Shown: positions 1-8,628, counted from the first letter of the stretch. The stretch: DNA of 64,000 bases from Pseudomonas sp. PICF141 (GCF_002286815.1 NZ_MUNM01000068.1:46300-110299), one strand, 5' to 3'. Translations and numbers: made by a program. The notes: generated by a model from the sequence alone, not told the origin.

Positions 1-148
1 TGTCGGATTTGGGCAGCAACAGCGAGCCGAAAAGCTCGCCGCTGCCCGTGTCCAGTGTGATGGGACGTTGTAAAACAGTGGCCTGGGCCACATAGGGGAG
101 CAGGCCGGTAAACAAGGTAAGGCTCAAGGCTAGAACTCGCAGCATCAT
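1..148 (-). CDS. Secreted protein, N-terminal fragment (probably an alpha/beta hydrolase)
   Basis: Only the first 49 codons are in the window; the gene runs off the left edge. The protein begins MMLRVLALSLTLFTGLL and continues to AQA, a typical Sec signal peptide with cleavage near residue 25, so the product should be exported. The mature start (TVLQRPITLDTG...GELFGSLLLP) resembles secreted alpha/beta hydrolases that lie beside aroC in other Pseudomonas. The hydrolase call rests on gene order, since no catalytic motif is visible in the fragment. It is divergent from aroC. Confidence 0.6.
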   Translation of the reverse strand, partial: MMLRVLALSLTLFTGLLPYVAQATVLQRPITLDTGSGELFGSLLLPKSD

Positions 149-278
149 CACGCCATCATCGACAAGGTGCCGGTTGGACTCGCAGGCAGCCATAAGGTTC
201 GAGGATGAACTAGTCGGGTAGCCTGCGTATACTGGCGCGCATTACGTATTTTGGTTTCGATTTCACGGAGCGTCCCGC

Positions 279-1370
279 ATGTCCGGCAATACCTACGGCA
301 AGCTGTTCACTGTCACCACCGCGGGCGAAAGCCATGGCCCGGCGTTGGTCGCCATTGTCGATGGCTGCCCGCCGGGCCTGGAGATTTCCCTTGAGGATCT
401 GCAGCGCGACCTGGACCGGCGCAAGCCCGGCACCAGCCGCCACACCACCCAGCGCCAGGAAGCCGACGAAGTCGAAATCCTCTCTGGCGTGTTCGAAGGC
501 CGCACCACCGGTTGCGCCATCGGCCTGTTGATCCGCAACACCGACCAGAAGTCCAAGGACTATTCGGCGATCAAGGATCTGTTCCGACCGGCCCACGCCG
601 ACTACACCTACCACCACAAATACGGCGAGCGCGATTATCGCGGCGGCGGTCGCAGTTCGGCCCGTGAAACCGCCATGCGCGTGGCGGCGGGGGCGATTGC
701 GAAAAAGTACCTGGCCACCCAAGGCATCGTCATTCGTGGCTACATGAGCCAGCTCGGTCCGATCGAAATCCCGTTCAAGACCTGGGATTCGGTGGAAGAA
801 AACGCGTTCTTCAGCCCTGATCCGGACAAAGTGCCAGAGCTGGAAGCTTATATGGACCAGTTGCGTCGCGACCAGGATTCAGTCGGCGCGAAAATCACCG
901 TGGTCGCCGAAGGCGTGATGCCGGGCCTCGGCGAGCCGATCTTCGACCGTCTCGACGCCGAACTGGCCCATGCGTTGATGAGCATCAACGCGGTCAAAGG
1001 TGTTGAGATCGGCGCCGGGTTTGCCAGCATCGCCCAGCGCGGCACCGAGCACCGTGATGAAATGACCCCGGAAGGTTTCCTCAGCAACAATGCGGGCGGC
1101 ATTCTGGGTGGCATCTCGTCCGGTCAGCCAATCGTGGCACACCTGGCACTCAAGCCGACCTCGAGCATCACCACGCCCGGCCGCTCCATCGACATCCATG
1201 GCAACCCGGTTGAGGTCATCACCAAGGGCCGTCACGACCCGTGTGTCGGCATCCGCGCCACGCCAATCGCCGAAGCGATGATGGCGATTGTATTGATGGA
1301 TCACCTGCTGCGTCACCGCGGGCAGAACGTCGATGTGCGGGTGAGCACTCCGGTGCTGGGTCAGCTTTAA
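279..1370 (+). CDS. aroC: Chorismate synthase
   Basis: Makes chorismate from 5-enolpyruvylshikimate-3-phosphate, the last common step of aromatic amino acid synthesis; it is a cytoplasmic FMN-dependent enzyme. The 363-residue length matches the bacterial family. Family blocks are visible: GESHGPALVAIVDGCPPG near residue 17, RGGGRSSARETAMRVAAGAIA near 122, and the C-terminal RHDPCVGIRATPIAEAM. The start follows a GGAG ribosome site (CACGGAGCGTCCCGC). The next gene, an MFS transporter, starts 34 bases downstream, as in other Pseudomonas. Confidence 0.97.
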   Translation: MSGNTYGKLFTVTTAGESHGPALVAIVDGCPPGLEISLEDLQRDLDRRKPGTSRHTTQRQEADEVEILSGVFEGRTTGCAIGLLIRNTDQKSKDYSAIKDLFRPAHADYTYHHKYGERDYRGGGRSSARETAMRVAAGAIAKKYLATQGIVIRGYMSQLGPIEIPFKTWDSVEENAFFSPDPDKVPELEAYMDQLRRDQDSVGAKITVVAEGVMPGLGEPIFDRLDAELAHALMSINAVKGVEIGAGFASIAQRGTEHRDEMTPEGFLSNNAGGILGGISSGQPIVAHLALKPTSSITTPGRSIDIHGNPVEVITKGRHDPCVGIRATPIAEAMMAIVLMDHLLRHRGQNVDVRVSTPVLGQL

Positions 1371-1404
1371 TGGCTGACCTTATGGTCGCCGGGATCTGAC
1401 GACG

Positions 1405-2550
1405 TTGGCGGCGCTCCCGTACTGGCGGCTTTCCAGTTTCTATCTGTTCTATTTCGCCTTGCTCGGTTCGACAGCGCCATTTTTGGCGCTGTACTTCGAT
1501 CACTTGGGGTTTTCCAGTGCGCGCATTGGCGAACTGGTGGCGATCCCGATGCTGATGCGCTGCGTGGCGCCGAATATCTGGGGCTGGCTTGGTGACTACA
1601 CCGGGCGACGGCTGGCCATCGTGCGGTTCGGCGCGGTCTGTACCCTGCTGACCTTCTCGCTGATTTTCGTCAGCAAAAGCTACGCGTGGCTGGCGATGGT
1701 CATGGCCCTGCATGCGTTCTTCTGGCACGCGGTACTGCCGCAATTCGAAGTCATCACCCTGGCGCACTTGAACGGCCAAACGTCTCGCTATAGCCAGATT
1801 CGCCTGTGGGGTTCCATCGGTTTCATCATCACTGTGGTCGCCCTCGGTCGGATGTTCGAATGGCTCAGCCTGGACATCTATCCGCTGGCACTGGTGCTGA
1901 TCATGGCCGGCATTGTGGTCAGCAGTTTATGGGTGCCCAACGCGCAACCGATTCAGAGTGAACGGCTGGTGGGGGAGGGGTTCCTGCAGCAATTGCGCAA
2001 TCCTGGAGTGTTGGCGTTCTACGGTTGCGTGGCGCTGATGCAGATGAGTCACGGGCCGTATTACACCTTTGTGACCCTGCACCTTGAGCAACTCGGTTAC
2101 AGTCGTGGGCTGATCGGCATGCTTTGGGCGGTCGGCGTGGTTGCCGAAGTCTTGATGTTTCTGGCCATGAGCAAGATCCTTGCGCGCTTCTCGGTGCGCC
2201 GGGTGCTGCTGGCGAGCTTCCTGCTGGCGGCATTGCGTTGGTTGTTGCTCGGTTCGTTTGCCGAATTCCTCTGGGTGTTACTGTTCGCCCAAGTGCTGCA
2301 CGCCGCCACCTTCGGCAGCTTTCATGCGGCTGCCATCCAATTCGTGCAACGCAGCTTCGGCGCGCGTCAGCAAGGCCAGGGCCAGGCGTTGTATGCCGCG
2401 CTGGCCGGCACCGGCGGCGCATTGGGCGCGTTGTATTCCGGTTACAGCTGGAACGCACTCGGCGCCACATTGACCTTCAGTATCGCCAGTCTCGCAGCCT
2501 TCGCCGCTGCCGTTATCATTGCCACACGTATGCAAGAGGACCGGCCATGA
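1405..2550 (+). CDS. MFS transporter, MFS_1_like (HcaT/nucleoside symporter-like)
   Basis: A 381-residue integral inner-membrane protein with about twelve hydrophobic segments. It opens with ALPYWRLSSFYLFYFALLG and carries the cytoplasmic-loop GDYTGRRLAIVRFG after the second segment, typical of major facilitator proteins. The N-terminal style matches the MFS_1_like family (3-phenylpropionate or nucleoside transporters); the substrate cannot be read from the sequence. The start used is TTG at 1405. Its stop overlaps the mtnB relic start (ATGA), which suggests co-transcription with the methionine salvage genes. Confidence 0.85.
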   Translation: MAALPYWRLSSFYLFYFALLGSTAPFLALYFDHLGFSSARIGELVAIPMLMRCVAPNIWGWLGDYTGRRLAIVRFGAVCTLLTFSLIFVSKSYAWLAMVMALHAFFWHAVLPQFEVITLAHLNGQTSRYSQIRLWGSIGFIITVVALGRMFEWLSLDIYPLALVLIMAGIVVSSLWVPNAQPIQSERLVGEGFLQQLRNPGVLAFYGCVALMQMSHGPYYTFVTLHLEQLGYSRGLIGMLWAVGVVAEVLMFLAMSKILARFSVRRVLLASFLLAALRWLLLGSFAEFLWVLLFAQVLHAATFGSFHAAAIQFVQRSFGARQQGQGQALYAALAGTGGALGALYSGYSWNALGATLTFSIASLAAFAAAVIIATRMQEDRP

Positions 2551-2689
2551 GCCTGACCTGCGAATATCTCGCCCGAGAAAATCGAGACGGAGCGCGCGCA
2601 TGAGCGACGCCCTGCGACCGATCGAGGCCTTTGAATTTTTGTTCGAGTGCGAGTTGAAGACGCGCTCACTCTCGAACCATAAAGCATGA
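2547..2689 (+). pseudogene. mtnB: mtnB relic (methylthioribulose-1-phosphate dehydratase), internal deletion
   Basis: In Pseudomonas mtnB normally sits between the MFS gene and mtnD. Here only its ends remain. An ATG overlapping the MFS stop encodes MSLTCEYLAREN, like the usual MtnB start, and then runs out of frame to a stop at 2601-2603. In another frame, 2600-2689 encodes MSDALRPIEAFEFLFECELK, which matches the conserved MtnB C-terminus. The intact protein has about 200 residues, so roughly 170 codons, including all zinc ligands and the active site, are gone. No functional enzyme can be made from this locus. Confidence 0.85.
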
Positions 2690-2710
2690 ACCGTTAAGGA
2701 GTTGCCCAGA

Positions 2711-3256
2711 ATGAGCAGCCTGTCCGTTTATCACGTCTCCAGCCCAGAACTACCGAACAAAGTTCTGACCCACCTCGAGGACATCGCCTCGACCCTGGCC
2801 GAACAGGGCGTGCGCTTCGACCGTTGGCACGCCGTGGCGAAAATCCAGCCCGGTGCCGGCCCGGAAGAAGTGATCGCCGCGTATCAAGAAAACATCGACA
2901 AACTGATGACCGAGCGCGGTTATCTCTGCGTCGATGTCGTCAGCTTGAACAGCGATCACCCGCAAAAAGCCGAGTTACGAGCCAAGTACCTTGATGAACA
3001 CCGCTACGCTGAAGACGAGGTACGATTTTTCGTCGCTGGCCGTGGTTTGTTCTCCCTGCACATCGGCGATTACGTTTACGCCGTGCTCTGCGAGAAAAAC
3101 GACCTGATCGTGGTGCCAGCCGGTACGCCGCACTGGTTCGACATGGGCGAGCACCCGCATTTCGTCACCATCCGTCTGTTCAACAACCCCGAAGGCGCAG
3201 TGGCTGGCTTCACCGGCGATGACATCGCCCGCCGCTTCCCGCGTCTGGAGGACTGA
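2711..3256 (+). CDS. mtnD: Acireductone dioxygenase (cupin), possibly inactive
   Basis: MtnD oxidises acireductone to the keto acid precursor of methionine in the methylthioadenosine salvage pathway. The 181-residue length and cupin fold match the family. The metal-binding block is normally H-x-H-x3-E; here it reads H97-R98-Y99 with E103, so the second histidine is a tyrosine (TAC for CAC). The distal H141 (PAGTPHWF) is kept. ATG 2711 follows GGAG at 2698-2701 and is preferred over the upstream TTG at 2702. The mtnB gene upstream is deleted and mtnC does not follow, so the protein probably no longer works in salvage. Confidence 0.92.
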   Translation: MSSLSVYHVSSPELPNKVLTHLEDIASTLAEQGVRFDRWHAVAKIQPGAGPEEVIAAYQENIDKLMTERGYLCVDVVSLNSDHPQKAELRAKYLDEHRYAEDEVRFFVAGRGLFSLHIGDYVYAVLCEKNDLIVVPAGTPHWFDMGEHPHFVTIRLFNNPEGAVAGFTGDDIARRFPRLED

Positions 3257-3281
3257 GTAGAGGCCAATCGCCTGTAAACCA

Positions 3282-3390
3282 CACAACCTGTAGGAGCAGA
3301 GCTTGCTCGCGAAGGCGGAGTGTCAGTCAACGTTAATGTCGCCTGACACTCCGCCTTCGCGAGCAAGCTCTGCTCCTACAAGGGTTGTGC
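3282..3390. repeat. REP-type inverted repeat behind mtnD
   Basis: A long palindrome of two REP units (CTGTAGGAGCAGAGCTTGC and its complement) around a short centre. It extends into ACAACC...GGGTTGT at the base. This repeat family is dispersed in Pseudomonas chromosomes. It probably also ends or stabilises the mtnD transcript. Confidence 0.85.
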
Positions 3391-3474
3391 AAAGTCAGAA
3401 ACAACTCAGGCCGTGACGCGGAAGCGCTCACGGCCTGTTTGTTTGTAGCGTGTTTATGTATACCACTGCCGTAT

Positions 3475-3753
3475 TTAAACCGAGTGATAAGTCGGCAAGG
3501 CGAACCGTTGCTGGCTTTGCAGCATGGAGATCTGCGGCAGTTCGCTGGCTTGTTCGGCGACGTCACGACGTATCGCGCTGATCACCCATGAAAGCTGATC
3601 GCCAGCATGCAATTGCTGGTAGGAAATCGAACGTTTGAAGATTTTGCCGTCTGTACTGCGCAGGGTCAGCAGAATGCCGCCATCAGGCCGTGGCTGGGTG
3701 GTCACTTCGAAGTTGGAGAATAGCGACGAAAATTTTTCCTGGATCAGGCTCAT
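3475..3753 (-). CDS. DUF3509 family protein
   Basis: A 92-residue soluble protein of the Pseudomonas DUF3509 family: it begins MSLIQEKFSSLFSNFEVTTQ, with a central RPDGGILLTLRSTDGKIFKR and SYQQL. Function is unknown. The start is supported by GGAG nine bases upstream. A sigma54-like promoter lies just upstream at 3800-3815. The gene occupies the place where mtnC stands in P. aeruginosa but is unrelated to it. Confidence 0.8.
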   Translation of the reverse strand: MSLIQEKFSSLFSNFEVTTQPRPDGGILLTLRSTDGKIFKRSISYQQLHAGDQLSWVISAIRRDVAEQASELPQISMLQSQQRFALPTYHSV

Positions 3754-3799
3754 GTCTATCAGCTCCGTTTGTGCTTGAAGGGCAACATGGAGAGGTAGT

Positions 3800-3815
3800 T
3801 GCAGTGATTGTGCCA
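3800..3815 (-). promoter_or_regulatory. Putative sigma54 (-24/-12) promoter for the DUF3509 gene
   Basis: Read on the minus strand the site is TGGCACAATCACTGCA, close to the RpoN consensus TGGCAC-N5-TTGCA, with GG and GC separated by ten bases. The -12 element is about 48 bases upstream of the DUF3509 start, giving a leader of roughly 35 bases. No enhancer site was identified. Confidence 0.6.
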
Positions 3816-4107
3816 GTACCTGGTTTTTTAAAAATACTTATATATCAATAAGTTAGAGAGATTATGTTCCTACGCTTTCGTGCAATCTGCATGAATGGCC
3901 ATCGTGCATCCTGCATTTTGCGTGGTCGATCGCGATTCGATGGAACCTATCACGACGCCAGGGTTCCGCTTTTCGATCGCCGGTCCAGACGCTTGGGTCG
4001 CGGATACAAAACATTGCAAAAACCGCGTGTACAGCTCAAGAACCGCTGACGTATTTTCGGCCTCAAACAACGCCACCCGACAATAAGAAAATCGAACGGG
4101 AGCATCA
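3816..4107. other. Gene-free AT-rich stretch between DUF3509 and the acyl-CoA synthetase gene
   Basis: No convincing open reading frame is seen. Bases 3825-3865 are very AT-rich (TTTTTTAAAAATACTTATATATC), unlike the surroundings, and probably belong to divergent promoter or regulator-binding DNA. The rightward leader of the acyl-CoA synthetase gene has a GGAG site just before its ATG. Confidence 0.5.
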
Positions 4108-5946
4108 ATGAGCCGTACGCTGAACGACACGATTACCTGGGGCATGATGCTCCGCAAGCTGCCTTCCATTACCAAAGCCATTCCCCGCGTGGTGAAGGGC
4201 ATGAAAGCTGCCAACGTCAAGGACCCGACCCAACCGTGTGGCCTGGGCTGGAGCTTCGAGCAGGCGACCTTGCGCAATCCCGATGGCCCGGCTTTGCTGC
4301 AGGGCGAGGTGAGACTCACTTATGCCCAGGTCAATCAGTGGGCCAATCGCATCGCCCATCACCTGATTGCCCAAGGCATCGGCAAGGGCGATGTGGTGGC
4401 GATTTTTATCGAAAACCGTCCGGAACTGCTGGTAACAATATTGGCGGTGGCCAAGGTCGGTGCGATCAGCGCTTTGCTCAATACTTCCCAGACCCGCGAT
4501 ACCCTGGCCCACAGCCTGAATCTGGTGGCGCCGGTGGCAATCGTGGTCGGAGAAGAGCTGGTTGCGGCCTTCAACGCGGTCCGTGAACGGGGGTCCATCG
4601 ACGCGACACGTACCTGGCTTGTCGCCGATCAAGACACTTATCGCGATCCGGGCAATTCGCCCGATGGCTTCATCAACCTGATGGCGGCCAGCGTTGAAGC
4701 GTGCAGCGATAACCCCGTCAGCAGCCAGCAGGTTTTTCTCGACGATCCTTGTTTCTACATTTACACCTCGGGCACCACCGGGTTGCCCAAGGCCGGGGTG
4801 TTCAAACATGGCCGCTGGATGCGCAGCTCCGCCAGCTTCGGGTTGATTGCCCTGAATATGCAGCCGCAGGACGTCGTCTATTGCACCTTGCCGCTGTACC
4901 ACGCCACCGGGCTTTGCGTGTGCTGGGGTTCGGCAATCAGCGGGGCGTCGGGGTTTGCCATTCGCCGCAAGTTCAGCGCCAGCCAGTTCTGGAGTGACGT
5001 GCGCAAATACCGGGCGACCACCCTCGGTTACGTCGGCGAATTGTGTCGCTACCTGGTGGATCAACCGCGCAGCGTCGACGACAGTCGCCACAGCGTAACG
5101 AAGATGATCGGCAATGGTCTGCGCCCCGGCGCATGGAGCGAGTTCAAGACGCGTTTTGCCGTTGACCATATCTGTGAGCTGTACGCCGCCAGCGACGGCA
5201 ATATCGGTTTCACCAACATCCTCAACTTCGACAACACCATCGGCTTTTCCCTGATGTCCTGGGAACTGGTGGCGTACGACCACGACAGCGGCGCCCCCAC
5301 GCGAGATACCCAGGGTTTCATGCGTAAAGTGGCCAAGGGCGAGCAGGGGTTACTGCTGGCGAGGATCGACGACAAGGCACCGCTAGACGGCTACACCGAT
5401 CCGCAGAAGACCGCAAAAGTCGTGCTCCACGACGTATTCAAGAAGGGCGACCGCTACTTCAATACCGGCGACCTGTTGCGCAACATCGGTTTTGGCCATG
5501 CGCAGTTTGTCGATCGTTTGGGCGACACCTATCGCTGGAAGGGCGAAAACGTCTCGACCACCGAGGTTGAGAACATTCTGCTGCAACATCCGCACATTGC
5601 CGAAGCCGTGGCCTATGGCGTGGAAATCCACAATACCAACGGGCGTGCCGGGATGGCGGCAATTACGCCGGCCGAATCCCTGGCGACCCTGGACTTCAGC
5701 GAGTTGCTGGCTTTCGCCAGGCAGCAACTGCCTGCCTATGCGGTGCCGCTTTTTCTGCGAGTGAAAGTGAAAATGGAAACCACCGGGACCTTCAAATACC
5801 AGAAGACCCGGCTCAAGGATGAAGCCTTCGACCCGAACAAAACCGGCGATGATCCGATTTATGCCTGGTTGCCGGGCACTCAGACTTACGTGCAAGTCAC
5901 CGAGCAGGTGCTGGCGGAGATCCAGGGCGGCAAATACCGCTATTGA
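4108..5946 (+). CDS. Long-chain acyl-CoA synthetase, FATP/VLACS type
   Basis: An ANL-superfamily ligase of 612 residues that should activate long-chain fatty acids with ATP and CoA. The AMP-binding signature YTSGTTGLPKAG lies near residue 220 and the adenylate-binding loop LYAASDGN near 358. The hinge region reads FVDRLGDTYRWKGENVSTTEVE near 470, and the catalytic-lysine region TGTFKYQKTRLK near 563. The SGTTG-P-K loop and the RWKGENVSTTEVE block are those of fatty acid transport proteins rather than classical FadD. The start has GGGAG upstream. It stands alone as a transcription unit. Confidence 0.9.
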   Translation: MSRTLNDTITWGMMLRKLPSITKAIPRVVKGMKAANVKDPTQPCGLGWSFEQATLRNPDGPALLQGEVRLTYAQVNQWANRIAHHLIAQGIGKGDVVAIFIENRPELLVTILAVAKVGAISALLNTSQTRDTLAHSLNLVAPVAIVVGEELVAAFNAVRERGSIDATRTWLVADQDTYRDPGNSPDGFINLMAASVEACSDNPVSSQQVFLDDPCFYIYTSGTTGLPKAGVFKHGRWMRSSASFGLIALNMQPQDVVYCTLPLYHATGLCVCWGSAISGASGFAIRRKFSASQFWSDVRKYRATTLGYVGELCRYLVDQPRSVDDSRHSVTKMIGNGLRPGAWSEFKTRFAVDHICELYAASDGNIGFTNILNFDNTIGFSLMSWELVAYDHDSGAPTRDTQGFMRKVAKGEQGLLLARIDDKAPLDGYTDPQKTAKVVLHDVFKKGDRYFNTGDLLRNIGFGHAQFVDRLGDTYRWKGENVSTTEVENILLQHPHIAEAVAYGVEIHNTNGRAGMAAITPAESLATLDFSELLAFARQQLPAYAVPLFLRVKVKMETTGTFKYQKTRLKDEAFDPNKTGDDPIYAWLPGTQTYVQVTEQVLAEIQGGKYRY

Positions 5947-6058
5947 ATGCGGCGCTTATTAAATGTGGCTATGACCAGGCATGAGAAAAAAGAAGTGACA
6001 GGTTCTTGAGCGCTCGGGAAACTATGGGCTTTCCGATTGACCGAATGTGGAGTCACCA

Positions 6059-6577
6059 ATGTCAGACAAAAGCCGCCAGATGACACCCGAAGAGGCTGCT
6101 GAATTTGCCGAACAGGTGTTCAATAAAGCGCGCGAAGGCGATGCGGCCATGATGGCTGCGCTGCTGACCAAGGGCTTGCCGGCGAACCTGCGCAACCACA
6201 AGGGCGACACCTTGCTGATGCTCGCCGCGTACCACGGCCATGTCGAGACGGTAAAAGTGCTGCTCGAGCACAAGGCTGATCCTGAAATTCGCAACGACAA
6301 CGGCCAGAGCCCGATTGCCGGCGCGGCATTCAAGGGTGATCTGGCGGTGGTCAAGGCGTTGGTGGAAGGTGGCGCACAAGTGGAAGGTTCGTCCTTCGAC
6401 GGTCGCACGGCATTGATGATGGCGGCCATGTTCAACCGCGTCGAAATCGTCGACTACCTGATCAGCAAAGGCGCCGATCCGAAGGCCAAGGATGCCAACG
6501 GCGTATCCGCGCTGGACGCGGCCAAAACCATGGGCGCGGTGGATACCACCGCACAATTGCAGAAATTGCTTGGCTGA
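6059..6577 (+). CDS. Ankyrin repeat protein
   Basis: A 172-residue soluble protein with four ankyrin repeats after a short acidic N-terminal helix. The repeats include NHKGDTLLMLAAYHGHVETVKVLL, NDNGQSPIAGAAFKGDLAVVK, SFDGRTALMMAAMFNRVEIV and DANGVSALDAA. Such proteins mediate protein binding; the partner is unknown. ATG 6059 is preferred over the upstream GTG because GGAG stands at 6049-6052. No signal peptide is seen. Confidence 0.88.
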   Translation: MSDKSRQMTPEEAAEFAEQVFNKAREGDAAMMAALLTKGLPANLRNHKGDTLLMLAAYHGHVETVKVLLEHKADPEIRNDNGQSPIAGAAFKGDLAVVKALVEGGAQVEGSSFDGRTALMMAAMFNRVEIVDYLISKGADPKAKDANGVSALDAAKTMGAVDTTAQLQKLLG

Positions 6578-6584
6578 TCACATT

Positions 6585-6662
6585 AAAAGATCGCAGCCTT
6601 CGGCAGCTCCTACAGAGCGCACGTCATACCAATGTAGGAGCTGCCGAAGGCTGCGATCTTTT
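6585..6662. repeat. REP-type inverted repeat
   Basis: A near-perfect palindrome with arms AAAAGATCGCAGCCTTCGGC and its complement, ending in T4 on both strands. It sits between the ankyrin gene and the next gene and may act as a bidirectional terminator. Confidence 0.85.
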
Positions 6663-6728
6663 CGTTTTCATGCTTAACCTGCGTTATCCTTCGCGCCCTC
6701 AAATCTCCCTCGCTACAGGATCCACCTC

Positions 6729-7259
6729 ATGAAAGCCGCACTCGTCGAACTCATCAGCAAAATCAGCTCCGGGTGCATGAGCGAGGACGAAATCCTGAAA
6801 GTCGCTGACGAAGCGGCTCAGGCCTATGCGGATCCAGAAGCTTTTCTGACGGCCAATCCAGACATCAACTACGACGACACTTTCCCGATCCCGTTGGGCG
6901 AATGGGTCGTCGTCGGCAGCTTGCCGGAAACCGTGCTGTTCCAGGCCGATACCTACATGGACCTGTTTGCGCAAATCGTCGCTTCGTTCGGCCCCGGCGT
7001 CGATTTCAACATCAAACCCAAGCAACTGGCCAAGACCGAAGCCCTGACAGCGCTCAACCGCATTCAGGTGCAGATGAGCAGCCTGAACAAGGAAAACGGC
7101 GGTTACACACTGATGAACTTCAGCCAGCTGCTCGACGACGAGTTGCAAATGGTGCTGGTCTACGGAAACGACGTGCCACGGGTGCTGGAGTTGTGCGCCG
7201 AAGTCGGCATCGCCGCCGCGCCCTCCCTGGAAGCCCTGAAAGTGGCGATCCACGTCTGA
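6729..7259 (+). CDS. Conserved hypothetical protein, 176 residues
   Basis: A soluble, acidic protein starting MKAALVELISKISSGCMSEDE. I do not recognise a named family. The N-terminal helices resemble a short regulatory segment and the middle (PLGEWVVVGSLPETVLFQADT) looks like a beta structure; there are no membrane segments or catalytic motifs. An AGGA site lies eight bases before the ATG. It is transcribed alone between two REP palindromes. Confidence 0.7.
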   Translation: MKAALVELISKISSGCMSEDEILKVADEAAQAYADPEAFLTANPDINYDDTFPIPLGEWVVVGSLPETVLFQADTYMDLFAQIVASFGPGVDFNIKPKQLAKTEALTALNRIQVQMSSLNKENGGYTLMNFSQLLDDELQMVLVYGNDVPRVLELCAEVGIAAAPSLEALKVAIHV

Positions 7260-7342
7260 AGCTGTGCAGGACGGTAATAAAACGGAACCCTCGCAAGGCC
7301 CGACTATCCTAAGAGGGCGTACCACTCTTCGGGAGCGTCACC

Positions 7343-7534
7343 ATGGGTTCCACGTTCAACAGCCTGGTTGGCCTGATTATTCTTGCCCTGGATATCTGGG
7401 CCATCATCAACGTGCTTAAAAGTGGCGCCGAGACCGGGATGAAAATCCTCTGGGTGTTATTGATCCTGCTGCTGCCGGTCCTGGGCCTGATCATCTGGGC
7501 CATCGCCGGGCCAAGGGGTGACGTGCGGATCTGA
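7343..7534 (+). CDS. Small membrane protein with PLDc_N domain
   Basis: A 63-residue protein with two hydrophobic helices (about residues 6-24 and 34-55). The pattern LDIWAII...KILWVLLILLLPVLGLIIW is that of the PLDc_N (phospholipase D nuclease N-terminal, membrane) family. It occurs here as a stand-alone inner-membrane protein of unknown role. Confidence 0.8.
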   Translation: MGSTFNSLVGLIILALDIWAIINVLKSGAETGMKILWVLLILLLPVLGLIIWAIAGPRGDVRI

Positions 7535-7557
7535 TTGGTTTGGCCTGTAACACTGAA

Positions 7558-7650
7558 CCTGTGGGAGCGTGGCTTGCCCGCGATGCAGGCGCCGCGGTCT
7601 GTCAGCTGTAACGCGGCGATCCTGTCGCGGGCAAGCCACGCTCCCACAGG
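7558..7650. repeat. REP-type inverted repeat
   Basis: Arms CCTGTGGGAGCGTGGCTTGC and its complement flank a GC-rich centre. This is the second REP family of the window and lies 24 bases after the PLDc_N gene, where it probably also ends transcription. Confidence 0.85.
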
Positions 7651-7837
7651 ATTGGGCCGAGCCATGACGTGAGGTTCGACCTGTATATTCAGTCAATCCA
7701 TCTGTCGACTTCGCGAGCAAGCATCGCTCAGGTTCTGGGTTTTTTCATGCCGACACGCGGTAATCCGTTGAACGATCAGTCAGGGGTAAAGTCCAGATAG
7801 AAGTAAGCCCATCCATGGGTTTATCGAGGAGGCACCG

Positions 7838-8071
7838 ATGCAAAAGTGGAAAATCACTTTCGTGGATGATCACGGTGAAACAGTGGACGAACTCTTCGAG
7901 TGCGAGGAATGCCCGAATAGCGAGCAGGCCGCCAAACTCATTCGCGCCCGGTGCCTGCCGGTCGCGGCCGAACTGGATCTCAATGATCTGGAGGGGCGTA
8001 CCGATGATCCGACCGTCAAAAGTCTGAAATCCCAGAACAGCATCGAAATCATCAGTATTACCCCGATCTGA
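7838..8071 (+). CDS. Conserved hypothetical protein, 77 residues
   Basis: Starts MQKWKITFVDDHGETVDELF and contains a lone CEEC motif near residue 25. It is acidic and soluble, with alternating beta and helix predicted by eye. A GAGGAGG ribosome site (CGAGGAGGCACCG) precedes the ATG. No family is recognised. Confidence 0.7.
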   Translation: MQKWKITFVDDHGETVDELFECEECPNSEQAAKLIRARCLPVAAELDLNDLEGRTDDPTVKSLKSQNSIEIISITPI

Positions 8072-8286
8072 TACATCTCTTGTCACATTCACACCCAGAC
8101 CTTGGCAGCAGCTCTGTCTTGAGGCTACTCTGCAAGCGAGATCAGCGAATGACTCGCTAAGGTCTGGTCTTGTCAGCTACATGCTTGTTTCCCGTCGGCA
8201 ACCTCTGTTGCCGTATCGCTTTCACTAATCGGTTGAAAGTGCAGGGAATACGGAAAGTCTATCCATCAGTCTGAGGGGGACGTTTC

Positions 8287-8628
8287 ATGAGCACAGCCTA
8301 TCAAGAAGACATCAGCAGCAGCGTGCTGCGCCGCATGAAAGAAGGCGGTTTCGACTTTTCACGATTCCATCCCATCGAGTTCTACGCCATTTTCCCGGAC
8401 GAGGAGCGGGCACGCAGGGCGGCAGGTCATTTTTGTGGTGAATCCTTGAATGCCCAGATCAGCGTGCGCGATGACGGCGCATGGCATCTGGAACTGAGCA
8501 AAGTGATGTATGCCACCTACGACGGGATCGGCGACTTTGAGCAGGACTTCGAGGCGGTGGTCGAGCCTCTGGGCGGTATCATCGAAGGATGGGGCGTCAA
8601 GCAGGAGGTACGAGGGCTACTCGCATAA
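8287..8628 (+). CDS. RraB-like ribonuclease E inhibitor family protein
   Basis: A 113-residue acidic protein whose pattern (HPIEFYAIFPDEERARRAA..., LELSKVMYATYDGIGDFEQ) fits the RraB family. RraB binds RNase E and changes mRNA decay in E. coli. It is shorter and more divergent than E. coli RraB, so the same activity is inferred only. Ribosome site GAGGGGG is seven bases before the ATG. Confidence 0.75.
   Translation: MSTAYQEDISSSVLRRMKEGGFDFSRFHPIEFYAIFPDEERARRAAGHFCGESLNAQISVRDDGAWHLELSKVMYATYDGIGDFEQDFEAVVEPLGGIIEGWGVKQEVRGLLA

Noticed and set aside
3282..3390. Repeated palindromes between host genes considered as a CRISPR array or integron sites
   Set aside because: They are single inverted pairs spread over separate gaps, without regular spacers or cas genes, and match Pseudomonas REP families.
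4105..5283. Long leftward open frame (392 codons) opposite the acyl-CoA synthetase gene
   Set aside because: It mirrors codon bias of the plus-strand gene, has no protein-like blocks and no ribosome site. The same applies to the leftward frames at 14839-16203, 16369-17310 and 52079-53269.
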